Source: Thermoplasmatota archaeon | GTDB taxonomy: Archaea; Thermoplasmatota; Penumbrarchaeia; Penumbrarchaeales; Penumbrarchaeaceae | DNA length: 23,129 nt | Reading direction: 5' to 3' | Assembly (NCBI GenBank): GCA_030595585.1 | Contig: JAUVCY010000002.1 | Span: 1-23,129 of the forward strand | In this document: positions 14,497-21,231 of the stretch, one piece after another | Position numbering within the stretch: the first letter of the stretch is position 1 | Layout of the letters: each line of letters begins with the position of its first letter | Notes under the pieces: generated by a model | Told to the model about the DNA's origin: nothing | Seen by the model: only the letters and a program-made list of their open reading frames with translations | Database searches by the model: none | Position numbers and translations under genes: made by a program

Positions 14497-15561
14497 TTAT
14501 CCCCCTTTCATAGTCAGGAGCCTCTCCCCCTCCCAGACGAATTTTGGACCCCTCCTTTTGGAATATTCCCTCCCCTCCATGACGGCGCCCGCGATCAGGG
14601 GAAGCGATATCGACATCTCCACGTGGACCATGACGTGGGTGGCCTCCGCGTCGATCTTACCCCACGACTGGGCCTCGCCCAGCGTCGACCCCGAAAGGCC
14701 CCCCCACTCCGCACGGTCCATGGTCACCTGGAACGCGTACTCGTGCCCCTCTATTCCCCCGTAGATCATGTCCGCCATCACAATTGAATCGTTGATGTAG
14801 TTCTTCGGCACCCCGCCGCCCAGATAGATGGCGGATGTCGCCCTCGACATGTTGACTATCTGCGCCATCTCGTAGTTGTCCCGGATGGTATCCAGGACCA
14901 ACAGCTCTCCACCGGACTCCGCCATCCTCTTGTAGGCGGTGGACAGCCCTATCCCTATGGAGGAATCGGCTATCGCCGGGCAGTATATGGGGACCCCCTC
15001 CTTGAAGGCGTTCCCCAGGATCGAATCCCCGTCGTGCGTGCACCTCTCCCCGAGGATCGCCATGAACTCCCTGGTGGAATACCTCCCGGGCCCTACCCCC
15101 TCCATTATCTCCCCGATGCCTATGTCCGTCTCCCTGAACTTCTCCTCATCCACGTAGGTATCGTAGATCCGGTCTATCATGTGCTCGTGCAGCAATACGT
15201 CATCCGCCCCCACGGACCCCTGGTAATGCTCGTAGCCCATGGCCTGGTAGAAATCCTGGTATACTACCGCCCCTGTGGTCGCGATGACGTCGACCAAACG
15301 CAGCCTGATCAGGTCGGCGATCAATTTTCGAAGTCCCGCGGCGATGAGCGACCCCGACAGGCCAAGGAACACCGTGGAGGCCCCCTCCCCTTCCGGCCCC
15401 GTCATCTTCCTCATGATATCCACCGCAGTGGAGAGGTTCCTGGCCTGAAATGAAGTGTGCGAAAAACCCTCAACCAGATCGGATATCGAGCCTATTTTGG
15501 ATAGGTCCAGCATCCTGATCGGCGTCTTGAGCAGCTCCTCCCTCCCGGGTTCTTCATCCAT
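14497..15561 (-). CDS. dys: Deoxyhypusine synthase
   Basis: 354 residues from ATG 15561, preceded by GGAGAT. The frame stays open to 15858, but that would overlap the decarboxylase gene and the added stretch looks like noise. Family features include FLGLSGSLIAAGLRKLI (65-81), DVIATTGAVVYQD (91-103), CPAIADSSIGIGLS (194-207) and YLGGGVPKNYI (246-256). The catalytic lysine, which carries the butylamine intermediate, is in EAQSWGKID (Lys302). The enzyme transfers aminobutyl from spermidine to a lysine of aIF5A, the first step of hypusine formation. It lies 13 bases behind pyruvoyl arginine decarboxylase. Confidence 0.93.
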   Translation of the reverse strand: MDEEPGREELLKTPIRMLDLSKIGSISDLVEGFSHTSFQARNLSTAVDIMRKMTGPEGEGASTVFLGLSGSLIAAGLRKLIADLIRLRLVDVIATTGAVVYQDFYQAMGYEHYQGSVGADDVLLHEHMIDRIYDTYVDEEKFRETDIGIGEIMEGVGPGRYSTREFMAILGERCTHDGDSILGNAFKEGVPIYCPAIADSSIGIGLSTAYKRMAESGGELLVLDTIRDNYEMAQIVNMSRATSAIYLGGGVPKNYINDSIVMADMIYGGIEGHEYAFQVTMDRAEWGGLSGSTLGEAQSWGKIDAEATHVMVHVEMSISLPLIAGAVMEGREYSKRRGPKFVWEGERLLTMKGG

Positions 15562-15574
15562 ATTATCTCCTCTT

Positions 15575-16132
15575 TCACGGTACGAATACGGCGGCAGACA
15601 GGACCGTTGTCCACCTGCCTTTCTCATCGACAGTGGAGAACGCGATCGTATTTCGCGTATTGATGATCCTTCCATCCATCCTGAAGATATCCCTCTTCTC
15701 GTCGTAGTCGGAATCCACATCGAACTCGATACCAAGGGTGGAGGCGAGCATCTCCGCCGCAAGGTCCTCTGCGTAATCACCGGCATCCTTCTCTGTCTGT
15801 CCGAGAGAATGATGCTCCGATAGATAGCCGTAATATCCCACTTTCTGGGGGATGGCAAGCCCTATTGCGGCCGCCAGCCTTCTACCCGGCTCGTTGTTGC
15901 TCTCCCTGCTCATCACGCAGAAGACGATCTCACCCGGTCTCAGGTCCTTCAATCCCTCCTCCCGGTCCATGATCTCGCATCCAGGGGGAAAGATCGATGA
16001 GACGTGAACGAGATTGTACTTCTGTATCCCTGCATCCCTCAGCGCCAGCTCGAAGCTGGGCAGTTTCTCCCTGTGCACCCCTATGCCCTTCGTAAGGAAA
16101 AGCTTCCTGGGCGTGAAACCGGTGTTGGACAT
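15575..16132 (-). CDS. pdaD: Pyruvoyl-dependent arginine decarboxylase
   Basis: 185 residues. The self-cleavage site is NLVHVSSIFPPGC, with cleavage expected between Ser45 and Ser46. Ser46 becomes the pyruvoyl group of the alpha chain. Other family features are PGEIVFCVMSRESNNEPGR (66-84), GYYGYLSEHHSLGQT (99-113) and the C-terminal RWTTVLSAAVFVP. The enzyme converts arginine to agmatine, the first step of archaeal polyamine synthesis. ATG 16132 lies almost at the predicted transcription start, so the transcript is probably leaderless. It is co-directional with deoxyhypusine synthase, which uses the polyamine end product. Confidence 0.95.
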   Translation of the reverse strand: MSNTGFTPRKLFLTKGIGVHREKLPSFELALRDAGIQKYNLVHVSSIFPPGCEIMDREEGLKDLRPGEIVFCVMSRESNNEPGRRLAAAIGLAIPQKVGYYGYLSEHHSLGQTEKDAGDYAEDLAAEMLASTLGIEFDVDSDYDEKRDIFRMDGRIINTRNTIAFSTVDEKGRWTTVLSAAVFVP

Positions 16133-16155
16133 GTACGACGATAGCAGATTTCACT

Positions 16156-16163
16156 ATTTAAAA
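16156..16163 (-). promoter_or_regulatory. TATA box of the pdaD-dys operon
   Basis: CTTTTTAAATAG on the minus strand, with TTTAAATA centred about 27 bases before ATG 16132. This is the spacing for a leaderless archaeal transcript. The stretch from 16170 to 16240 between this box and the L10e promoter holds nothing I recognise. Confidence 0.55.
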
Positions 16164-16242
16164 AGATATGTGGACCATTAATGCCAAACCGCATTCACCT
16201 GCATTACCTCCCCGAGCGGTCAGGGACCTCTGTGGAGTTATC

Positions 16243-16250
16243 ATTATATA
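16243..16250 (+). promoter_or_regulatory. TATA box of the L10e gene
   Basis: ATTATATA is followed about 60 bases later by ATG 16311. A second TATA-like TTTATTAT lies at 16258-16265, inside a small inverted repeat CCTC...GAGG. The leader contains a near-consensus ribosome site GAGGTGATC four bases before the ATG. The exact transcription start is uncertain. Confidence 0.5.
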
Positions 16251-16310
16251 CGACCTCTTTATTATGAGGCGCCTACAACGGTGATCTGTAACGATCATGA
16301 GGTGATCCAT

Positions 16311-16811
16311 ATGGCAAGGAAACCAAACAGAATGTACCGCCAGATCAAGGGCCCCGCTTATACGAGGAGAGAGTATATGGGCGGAGTGCCAGCCTCCAGG
16401 ATCACCCAGTTCATGATGGGAAATCGCACGGAAGAGTTCCCCGTGAAGTTCCACCTTGTTTTCAAGGAGCCGTGCCAGGTCAGGCACACCGCACTGGAGG
16501 CGGCCCGTATATCCGCCAACAGGTATATCTCAAAGATGGCGGGAGCTCTGAACTACAGATTGATGGTCAGGGTCTACCCCCACCACATCCTCAGGGAGAA
16601 CAAACAGGCCACTGGAGCCGGAGCAGACAGGGTCTCCCAGGGGATGAGGAACTCCTTCGGAAAGAACGTGGGGACGGCCGCCAGGGTGAAGCAGGGACAG
16701 GAGGTCATGACCATAATGGTCAACGAGAGAATGGCCGAGGATGCGAAGATCGCACTCAAGAAGGCATCCCAGAAGCTCCCCAGCCCCGTGAACATCGTCA
16801 GGGTGCAGTGA
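16311..16811 (+). CDS. rpl10e: 50S ribosomal protein L10e (uL16)
   Basis: 166 residues from ATG 16311, chosen because GAGGTGATC lies just upstream. Family features include MARKPNRMYRQIKGPAYTRR at the N-terminus, then PVKFHLVFKEPCQVRHTALEAAR and VRVYPHHILRENKQATGAGADR. The C-terminal region has GTAARVKQGQEVMTIMV and ends KLPSPVNIVR. The loop with the ENKQATGAGADR segment reaches towards the peptidyl-transferase region in L16/L10e proteins. The length is normal for archaea. Genes downstream on the same strand include Pth2, another translation factor. Confidence 0.96.
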   Translation: MARKPNRMYRQIKGPAYTRREYMGGVPASRITQFMMGNRTEEFPVKFHLVFKEPCQVRHTALEAARISANRYISKMAGALNYRLMVRVYPHHILRENKQATGAGADRVSQGMRNSFGKNVGTAARVKQGQEVMTIMVNERMAEDAKIALKKASQKLPSPVNIVRVQ

Positions 16812-16818
16812 GAAATCG

Positions 16819-16826
16819 TTTTATCA
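16819..16826 (+). promoter_or_regulatory. TATA-like box before the unknown 101-residue gene
   Basis: TTTTATCA lies about 26 bases before ATG 16849, in the 37-base gap after L10e. The spacing would give an internal, nearly leaderless promoter. Weak match. Confidence 0.35.
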
Positions 16827-16848
16827 CCCTACCACTATAGGGGCGGAA

Positions 16849-17154
16849 ATGGCCAGAAAGAAGAAGGCCCCTCCGAGCCCAGAGGATCCCGAGATGACCG
16901 ATCCCAGGGACGAGTATCTATCCCGATTCATCAAGGATAAGATGGGAAAGGACCTGGGCGAATCCATCGGGTTGGACGGAGACAGGCTGATCATAAAGGA
17001 CCGAATGGATTTTTACAGGATACCGCTCAAGAGCGTTGTCATCACGGATGACCACATTCAGATAACCGGCAGGGTGAACTGGAAAAAGGCCAGGAAGGAG
17101 GGGGAAAAATGGAGGACCTCGGAGCTGGACCCTCTCTACGGCGGAGATGAATGA
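16849..17154 (+). CDS. Conserved-looking small archaeal protein of unknown function
   Basis: 101 residues. The N-terminus is Lys/Pro-rich (MARKKKAPPSPEDPE), then helical (DEYLSRFIKDKMGKDLGESI). A run of alternating hydrophobic strands follows (GDRLIIKDRMDFYRIPLKSVVITDDHIQITGRVNW), ending in a charged segment (KKARKEGEKWRTSELDPLYGGDE). The strand pattern suggests a small beta-barrel, possibly the DUF5749 type, but I cannot confirm that. The stop lies one base before the preferred pth2 start, so the two are co-translated. The setting between L10e and peptidyl-tRNA hydrolase suggests a translation or RNA-linked role, by context only. Confidence 0.75.
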   Translation: MARKKKAPPSPEDPEMTDPRDEYLSRFIKDKMGKDLGESIGLDGDRLIIKDRMDFYRIPLKSVVITDDHIQITGRVNWKKARKEGEKWRTSELDPLYGGDE

Positions 17155-17155
17155 T

Positions 17156-17518
17156 ATGGACGATTTCAAGAACAAACTGGTCATCGTTGTGAGAACGGAC
17201 ATCAGACTGAGCCCGGGCAAGATGGCGGTCCAGGTCGCACATGCTGCGGTCACGTGCGCACTGGAATCAAAGGCAAAAAGACCCAGATGGTTCAAGGAGT
17301 GGTACAACGAGGGACAGAAGAAGGTCGTTGTCAAGGTGAAGAGCAGGGAGGACCTGTTCTTCCTCAAGGAGAGGGCGAGTGCCCTGAGCATAACCACCTC
17401 CCTTATCAAGGATGCGGGAAAGACCGAGGTCGAACCCGGAACGATCACATGCCTGGGGATAGGCCCAGGCCCCACCCCCGAGATAGACAAGGTGACGGGG
17501 GACCTCACCTTGATGTAG
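17156..17518 (+). CDS. pth2: Peptidyl-tRNA hydrolase, archaeal type (Pth2)
   Basis: 120 residues from ATG 17156, with GGAGAT seven bases upstream; ATG 17147 adds three residues. The N-terminus KLVIVVRTDIRLSPGKMAVQVAHAAV holds the family motif GK-x-A-x-Q-x-x-HA (Lys22, His29). WFKEWYNEGQKKVVVKV, the GTITCLGIGPGP loop and VTGDLTLM complete the Pth2 fold. The enzyme frees peptides from prematurely released peptidyl-tRNA. It uses a fold unrelated to bacterial Pth. The next gene (DUF99) starts 8 bases after the stop. Confidence 0.95.
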   Translation: MDDFKNKLVIVVRTDIRLSPGKMAVQVAHAAVTCALESKAKRPRWFKEWYNEGQKKVVVKVKSREDLFFLKERASALSITTSLIKDAGKTEVEPGTITCLGIGPGPTPEIDKVTGDLTLM

Positions 17519-17526
17519 GTGATAAG

Positions 17527-18114
17527 ATGGCCTCCTTCACCCTGAAGAGCGAAACCCGCGTACTTGGCATCGATGATGGGCCGTACGTGAGGGGGTCGGA
17601 AAGGACCCTGATCGTGATGACGGTCTACCGCCTCGACGGGTACATTGACGGCTTCCTCTCGGGGTGGATAGACACTGACGGAACGAATGCCGCCGAGAAC
17701 ATAGGGGATCTGTTGAGAAGCAGCAGGTTCAAGGACCAGATAAGGTGCATCATCTCCGACGGAGGATGCCTGGCCGGCTTCAACATCCTTGACCTCTCTG
17801 CCCTCTGCGAACGCACCTCCCTGCCGGTCATCACCGCATCCGACGAGCCCCCCGACACCGATTCCGTGAAGCGGGCGCTCTCCTCTTTCCAGGATGGTGA
17901 GCAGCGGCTAAAACTATTAACCGCCCACAGTCCATATCCCGTCTCACTGCCGGACGGGAAGTGCTGGATCAGGTTCGAGGGCATCGACGGGTCCGATGCG
18001 GAGAAGGTGATCCGAAGGGCCACCATCAGGGGACGCACACCTGAGCCCATCAGGATCTCACACATGGTGGCCAGATCCCTCTCCGACTCGATGGAACGGA
18101 GGTACAACAGATGA
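17527..18114 (+). CDS. DUF99 family protein (endonuclease V-like fold)
   Basis: 195 residues from ATG 17527, with AGGTGAT just upstream overlapping the pth2 end. The family opening RVLGIDDGPYVRG (11-23) is followed by MTVYRLDGYIDGFLSGWIDTDGTNA, IISDGGCLAGFNILDLSALCERTSLPVI and a C-terminal region ending ISHMVARSLSDSMERRYNR. DUF99 proteins are archaeal, about 190 residues long, and structurally related to endonuclease V. Their substrate is not established. The conserved Asp pair in IDDG could hold metal by analogy. The stop overlaps the riboflavin kinase ATG (ATGA). Confidence 0.85.
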   Translation: MASFTLKSETRVLGIDDGPYVRGSERTLIVMTVYRLDGYIDGFLSGWIDTDGTNAAENIGDLLRSSRFKDQIRCIISDGGCLAGFNILDLSALCERTSLPVITASDEPPDTDSVKRALSSFQDGEQRLKLLTAHSPYPVSLPDGKCWIRFEGIDGSDAEKVIRRATIRGRTPEPIRISHMVARSLSDSMERRYNR

Positions 18115-18776
18115 AGAACGACGTCAGGATCATACTGCTTCGGATCGCAGGCATGGGTGGAATGGAGAGGTATATCAACCTCCGGACGAAGGACCTGGGG
18201 GATGAGCTGGGGATAAGCCAGCAGTCAGCATCCATCTACCTCCGGGACCTGGAGGAGAGTGGATCCATAGAACGGATAAGAAAAAAGAGTGGTGGGAAGG
18301 TCAGGATAACCACCCCTGGGATAGACCTCCTCAGAGGGCTCCATGAGGAGCTCAACGGCCTATTTCACAACAGAAGGACCTTGCACCTGAGGGGGCGCAT
18401 CGACGAGGGGCTGGGCGAGGGGGCATACTATCTGTCCCAGGAGGGGTACACTGAACAGATAATGGAGATCTTCGGCTTCAAACCGTACCCCGGGACCCTC
18501 AACATCTCACTGGATGGCGAGTTCTCCCCCTCTATCGACCTGCTCAGGCGTGGTCCCGGGATAGAGATCCGGGAGTTCTCCTCGGCGGGGAGGACGTTCG
18601 GAAGCTGCCTCTGTTATCCCTGCACGGTGGAGGATCAGGAGGCGGTGATAATGGTCCCGGAGAGGACCATACACAGGAACACCCTCGAGATAATAGCCAA
18701 CAGGCGGCTTAGGGACAGGCTGGAGGAGATCGTTAACATCGAGCTTCAGTTCCCGGCCTATTTGGATGGACCGTAG
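18111..18776 (+). CDS. CTP-dependent riboflavin kinase with N-terminal winged helix (RbkR type)
   Basis: 221 residues. Residues 1-75 form a winged helix-turn-helix (LRTKDLGDELGISQQSASIYLRDLEESGSIER, then KVRITTPG). Residues about 88-221 are the DUF120 riboflavin kinase domain: LRGRIDEGLGEGAYYLSQEGY (CTP-site loop GEGAYY at 102-107), FGFKPYPGTLNISL (121-134) and a C-terminal LRDRLEEIVNIEL. Family members make FMN with CTP instead of ATP. The fused form, RbkR, also acts as a repressor of riboflavin genes. It overlaps DUF99 by four bases and its 3' end overlaps the convergent DHH gene by 19 bases. No operator could be assigned here. Confidence 0.92.
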   Translation: MKNDVRIILLRIAGMGGMERYINLRTKDLGDELGISQQSASIYLRDLEESGSIERIRKKSGGKVRITTPGIDLLRGLHEELNGLFHNRRTLHLRGRIDEGLGEGAYYLSQEGYTEQIMEIFGFKPYPGTLNISLDGEFSPSIDLLRRGPGIEIREFSSAGRTFGSCLCYPCTVEDQEAVIMVPERTIHRNTLEIIANRRLRDRLEEIVNIELQFPAYLDGP

Positions 18777-19807
18777 AGCTTCTCCCTGAGGATATCGCTC
18801 ATTCGGGACATGCATATCGACAGGACCTGGTCCACGTTGCCCTTCCCGTTGATGCCGGCGGCGCCGTCGTGTCCGCCGCCCTGGTTTCCGGTCTCCACTC
18901 CGATCCTGGACATGAACTCACCCAGATGGATGCCCATTGCGATAATATGGGGCTTCGCCCTGGCGCTGATCCTCAGGTCGTCCTTCCTGGAGGAGCCTAT
19001 GAACACTATGTCCGCTCCGCAGATAAGCAGGGACCTCGCTGCCGATGCCTCGAAGGTCGACACCCTGGACGAAGCCAGGACCTGGTCCTTTATCTTGTGA
19101 TATTTCACCCTCTTTACGGCCTTGAGCTGTGCCAGCTTCTTCGACACGTCGAAGTAGTTCTCGCCCTCGATCACGGAGAGAACATCCTCCATCGAAACGG
19201 CGGAGCCGTTCAGGAGAAAAGAGCATATGTCCATATCTTCGGGGTCCGCAAACCTGAACTTGCCCGTATCCGCTATGATGCCCGCGATGCCCGCGAGCGC
19301 CATGTCGTCGGTCAGCGCCGATCCAGTGAGCATCGCCATCTGCAGTACGATCTCAACGCAGGCGGACCTGTCGCTGTCCACATATACCTCGCCGGGCCAG
19401 TTGTCGTTCTTGAGGTGGTGGTCGATGACCCAGTATCTGGGCCACTCCGACACATCCCCGTTCGACACCTGCATGGGGGAGGAGGAATCCAGAACTATCA
19501 CCAGATCGTAATCCTTCACTTCGGGACCTATCACCATCTTCTCGCCGAGGTGCCCCAGCAGGATCTTGCCGGGGGCGGATATTGAATCGTATGCTCCCAT
19601 CTCCACCCAGGGAAAGGTGTACTTCAGGACCAGAGCGGAGGCCACGGCGTCCAGGTCCGCATTGTGATGCGCCAGCACCAGTACCCTGTCGTCCCTTCCC
19701 AGAAGTATATCGTTTATTATCTTCCAGAGGAACAGCTCATCCCTGGCCCGGGGGAGAAGCCCGTTGTTGAAAGACCACCCCTGCTGGGAGTGCTCCGGTG
19801 TATCCAT
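18758..19807 (-). CDS. DHH/DHHA1 family phosphoesterase
   Basis: 349 residues. DHH motifs appear as AHHNADLDAVASA (Asp51, Asp53), VIVLDSSSP (Asp107), WVIDHHLKND (Asp129, His130, His131) and GIIADTGKFRF (Asp180), which together bind Mn ions. The DHHA1 RNA- or nucleotide-binding end contains NQGGGHDGAAG (308-318). Members include RecJ-like and NrnA-like nucleases and cyclic-dinucleotide phosphodiesterases; the size fits a NrnA-like oligonucleotide or dinucleotide phosphodiesterase. The start lies 17 bases after prefoldin beta in the same direction, so both are likely transcribed from the promoter near 20220. Substrate not decided. Confidence 0.88.
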   Translation of the reverse strand: MDTPEHSQQGWSFNNGLLPRARDELFLWKIINDILLGRDDRVLVLAHHNADLDAVASALVLKYTFPWVEMGAYDSISAPGKILLGHLGEKMVIGPEVKDYDLVIVLDSSSPMQVSNGDVSEWPRYWVIDHHLKNDNWPGEVYVDSDRSACVEIVLQMAMLTGSALTDDMALAGIAGIIADTGKFRFADPEDMDICSFLLNGSAVSMEDVLSVIEGENYFDVSKKLAQLKAVKRVKYHKIKDQVLASSRVSTFEASAARSLLICGADIVFIGSSRKDDLRISARAKPHIIAMGIHLGEFMSRIGVETGNQGGGHDGAAGINGKGNVDQVLSICMSRMSDILREKLYGPSK

Positions 19808-19824
19808 ACATACCTTCCTGACCC

Positions 19825-20178
19825 TTACTGGAAACCTTTGAGGGCCTCGTTGAGCTCCGAGCCAAGAGACTCGTACATCTGCTTGATCTGGGCCTCCTGT
19901 TTCCCCATGGAGGATGCCCTGACCTCGATGGTCTCCGCCTCCTCCTCGAGGTCCTTTCCCAAAGCTTCGATATCGTCAACCTTGAGGAGCAGACCCCCCA
20001 CCTGACGGAATACGTCACCGCCCTTGTGGCCCTTCAGGGCCTCGATCGACATCGCAACCTCCCTCTTCCTGGCATCCATCTCACCCTTCTGTGAGATCAC
20101 CATCTGGAGCTGCTGTTTAAGCTGTTCGAACTGTGCTAACTTTTCCTGAATGTCCTGAGGGATGTTCGGCATTGCCAT
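19825..20178 (-). CDS. pfdB: Prefoldin subunit beta
   Basis: 117 residues from ATG 20178, preceded by GGGTGAT; ATG 20172 is possible. Two long coiled-coil helices (about 8-48 and 68-112; LAQFEQLKQQLQMVISQKGEMDARKREV and KVDDIEALGKDLEEEAETIEVRASSM) flank a beta-hairpin (GHKGGDVFRQVGGLLLKV). This is the prefoldin beta pattern. Prefoldin beta combines with alpha into a jellyfish-shaped hexamer that hands unfolded proteins to the thermosome. It follows pcc1 in the usual exosome superoperon order but is separated from it by about 300 bases with its own TATA box. Confidence 0.94.
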   Translation of the reverse strand: MAMPNIPQDIQEKLAQFEQLKQQLQMVISQKGEMDARKREVAMSIEALKGHKGGDVFRQVGGLLLKVDDIEALGKDLEEEAETIEVRASSMGKQEAQIKQMYESLGSELNEALKGFQ

Positions 20179-20195
20179 GAGTATCACCCGATGTT

Positions 20196-20224
20196 GGGCC
20201 CAGATAAGGGGGCCCGTATAATAG
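20196..20224 (-). promoter_or_regulatory. Prefoldin beta promoter with paired GGGCCC motifs
   Basis: CTATTATA at 20217-20224 (minus strand) is the TATA box. Between it and the expected transcription start near 20195 are two GGGCCC hexamers (20196-20201 and 20210-20215). Each is a palindrome, and the two can pair with an 8-base loop. They may be an operator or may be chance in GC-rich DNA. Confidence 0.45.
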
Positions 20225-20248
20225 GCTTTTGGACCTCACTGTGATTCG

Positions 20249-20347
20249 GCCTAACTTTAACATGACGAGCAGATCTGAGTGTTAAAGTGAGGCCTCTCCC
20301 AACATTGAGAAGCTCAGTTATCAGATTAGATATGTCAATGTAGTGAT
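20249..20347. repeat. Copy A of tandem two-hairpin intergenic repeat
   Basis: About 98 bases alike to copy B 153 bases further on. It starts with GCCTAACTTTAAC, with partner GTTAAAGTGAGGC at 20281-20293 (one mismatch). It continues with CTCCCAACATTGA and ends with a 20-base block identical in both copies (20321-20340). The second stem is reduced: only ACATTGA/TCAATGT still pair. The gap-side flank 20348-20401 is not repeated. Confidence 0.8.
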
Positions 20348-20401
20348 ATCAACGAATCGGTAGATTTATCTTACCCTCGCCGAGGTATCGGCTCGGATAC
20401 A

Positions 20402-20498
20402 GCCTAACTTTAACGTACGAGTATAGATGAGTGTTAAAGTTAGGCTTCTCCCAACATTGAAGGGCTGAAATCAGATTAGATATGTCAATGTTGGGATG
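20402..20498. repeat. Copy B of tandem two-hairpin repeat, overlapping the pcc1 3' end
   Basis: GCCTAACTTTAAC (20402-20414) and GTTAAAGTTAGGC (20433-20445) form a perfect 13-bp stem. CTCCCAACATTGA (20448-20460) pairs with TCAATGTTGGGA (20485-20496) in a second stem of about 11 bp. The right arm of the second stem encodes the last codons and stop of pcc1. On the minus strand both hairpins lie directly downstream of pcc1, so they could act as a 3' end or termination structure. Confidence 0.8.
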
Positions 20499-20724
20499 CG
20501 GCCCTTACAGCAACTGCAAGGAGGCCCAGATAGGAGTTCAGCATGGCCCGGAGCGTGGAGAGATCGTCCGCCCTGAGCTCCATCCTGAGAACGTCGTCAT
20601 GTGGAAGATCGACCCTTACCGCCCCTCCGGAGGGGGCGGACAGGGATTCGAGCCTGACGGCCTCTACCACTGAAGCTGCAGAAAAACCGTTCGTATTCAT
20701 CTCGAGAACGATGGAGCCCTTCAT
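20485..20724 (-). CDS. pcc1: KEOPS complex subunit Pcc1
   Basis: 79 residues: MKGSIVLEMNTNGFSAASVVEAVRLE, then GGAVRVDLPHDDVLRMELRADDLSTLRAMLNSYLGLLAVA. The beta-strand / helix / DLSTLRAMLNSYL arrangement is that of Pcc1/LAGE3, the dimerising subunit of the KEOPS complex that makes N6-threonylcarbamoyl adenosine on tRNA. It follows RpoP by 14 bases in the exosome superoperon. Its stop codon lies inside the right arm of an inverted repeat (see copy B). No other KEOPS gene is in the window. Confidence 0.85.
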   Translation of the reverse strand: MKGSIVLEMNTNGFSAASVVEAVRLESLSAPSGGAVRVDLPHDDVLRMELRADDLSTLRAMLNSYLGLLAVAVRAASQH

Positions 20725-20738
20725 GTGGACCCACTATC

Positions 20739-20873
20739 CTATCTGGCCTTGATGACCTTCTTTCTGTTGGGGCGCTCCTTGTAGAAGATCTTGTATCCGC
20801 ATTTGGAGCACTGGATACCTATAGGGCTGAACTCCGTGATCAGCTTCTCACCGCATCTTCCACAATTGTACAT
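20739..20873 (-). CDS. rpoP: DNA-directed RNA polymerase subunit Rpo12 (RpoP)
   Basis: 44 residues from ATG 20873: MYNCGRCGEKLITEFSPIGI, then QCSKCGYKIFYKERPNRKKV. Zinc-ribbon cysteines are Cys4/7 and Cys22/25, and the Y-K-x-R-P end is typical of Rpb12/RpoP. A longer open frame to 20939 lies inside L37Ae and is not used. The start is one base after the L37Ae stop, so translation is coupled. It is a small polymerase subunit that helps assemble the Rpo3/Rpo10/Rpo11 part of the enzyme. Confidence 0.94.
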   Translation of the reverse strand: MYNCGRCGEKLITEFSPIGIQCSKCGYKIFYKERPNRKKVIKAR

Positions 20874-20874
20874 G

Positions 20875-21135
20875 TTACAACCGTCCCAACCTGTTCTCGA
20901 TGGTCTTGAACTTACCAGTCCTGGGAGAAAACGCCCCACCAGCGTACTTCAACGAGCAGGCCCTGCACTCCCATATCCCGGCAGATACCCTCTTAAAGCT
21001 CTCCTTACAGCATCTGGGGCAGGGGTACTTCTTGATCTTGGAGGCATCAAGGGAACGTATCTGTTTCTTGACGCTCAGACCGTAGCGTGGGCCGAATTTG
21101 CCTGAACTGCCTACCTTCTTCGTCCTTCTGCTCAT
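20875..21135 (-). CDS. rpl37ae: 50S ribosomal protein L37Ae (eL43)
   Basis: 86 residues from ATG 21135: MSRRTKKVGSSGKFGPRYGL, then the zinc ribbon CPRC (Cys39/42) and CRAC (Cys57/60), then KYAGGAFSPRTGKFKTIENRL. The longer frame starting upstream at 21198 runs through the TATA box and is unlikely. AGAGGT precedes the ATG by about 6 bases. It is a large-subunit protein. A TATA box upstream suggests this gene can be transcribed independently of the exosome genes, in addition to read-through. Confidence 0.94.
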   Translation of the reverse strand: MSRRTKKVGSSGKFGPRYGLSVKKQIRSLDASKIKKYPCPRCCKESFKRVSAGIWECRACSLKYAGGAFSPRTGKFKTIENRLGRL

Positions 21136-21199
21136 GGTTGAACCTCTGGTGAATTGCGCTGTTCCCACTACTGGGATGTCCCCTACAACGACATTCATT

Positions 21200-21207
21200 A
21201 TTTATAG
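21200..21207 (-). promoter_or_regulatory. TATA box of the L37Ae gene
   Basis: CTATAAAT on the minus strand in the 96-base gap between rrp42 and rpl37ae. The expected transcription start is near 21178. A small hairpin CCCA-GTAG-TGGG (21164-21175) would lie at the head of the leader. Confidence 0.5.
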
Positions 21208-21231
21208 GTTGCGCAGGCGAGACTCCCCATA

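Noticed and set aside
15562..15858. N-terminal extension of deoxyhypusine synthase
   Set aside because: It overlaps the coding part of the arginine decarboxylase, is Arg/Ser-rich without family similarity, and ATG 15561 has a good ribosome site.
16170..16300. Possible tRNA or structured RNA gene between pdaD and L10e
   Set aside because: Only short pairs (CCTC/GAGG) are present; no cloverleaf, T-loop or anticodon arrangement could be built.
20249..20498. Box C/D guide RNA in the repeat copies
   Set aside because: CTGA and ATGA occur but not as an ordered C-D'-C'-D set, and they are not kept between the two copies.
20249..20498. CRISPR array
   Set aside because: There are only two imperfect copies with internal stems and no regular spacers, and no cas genes.
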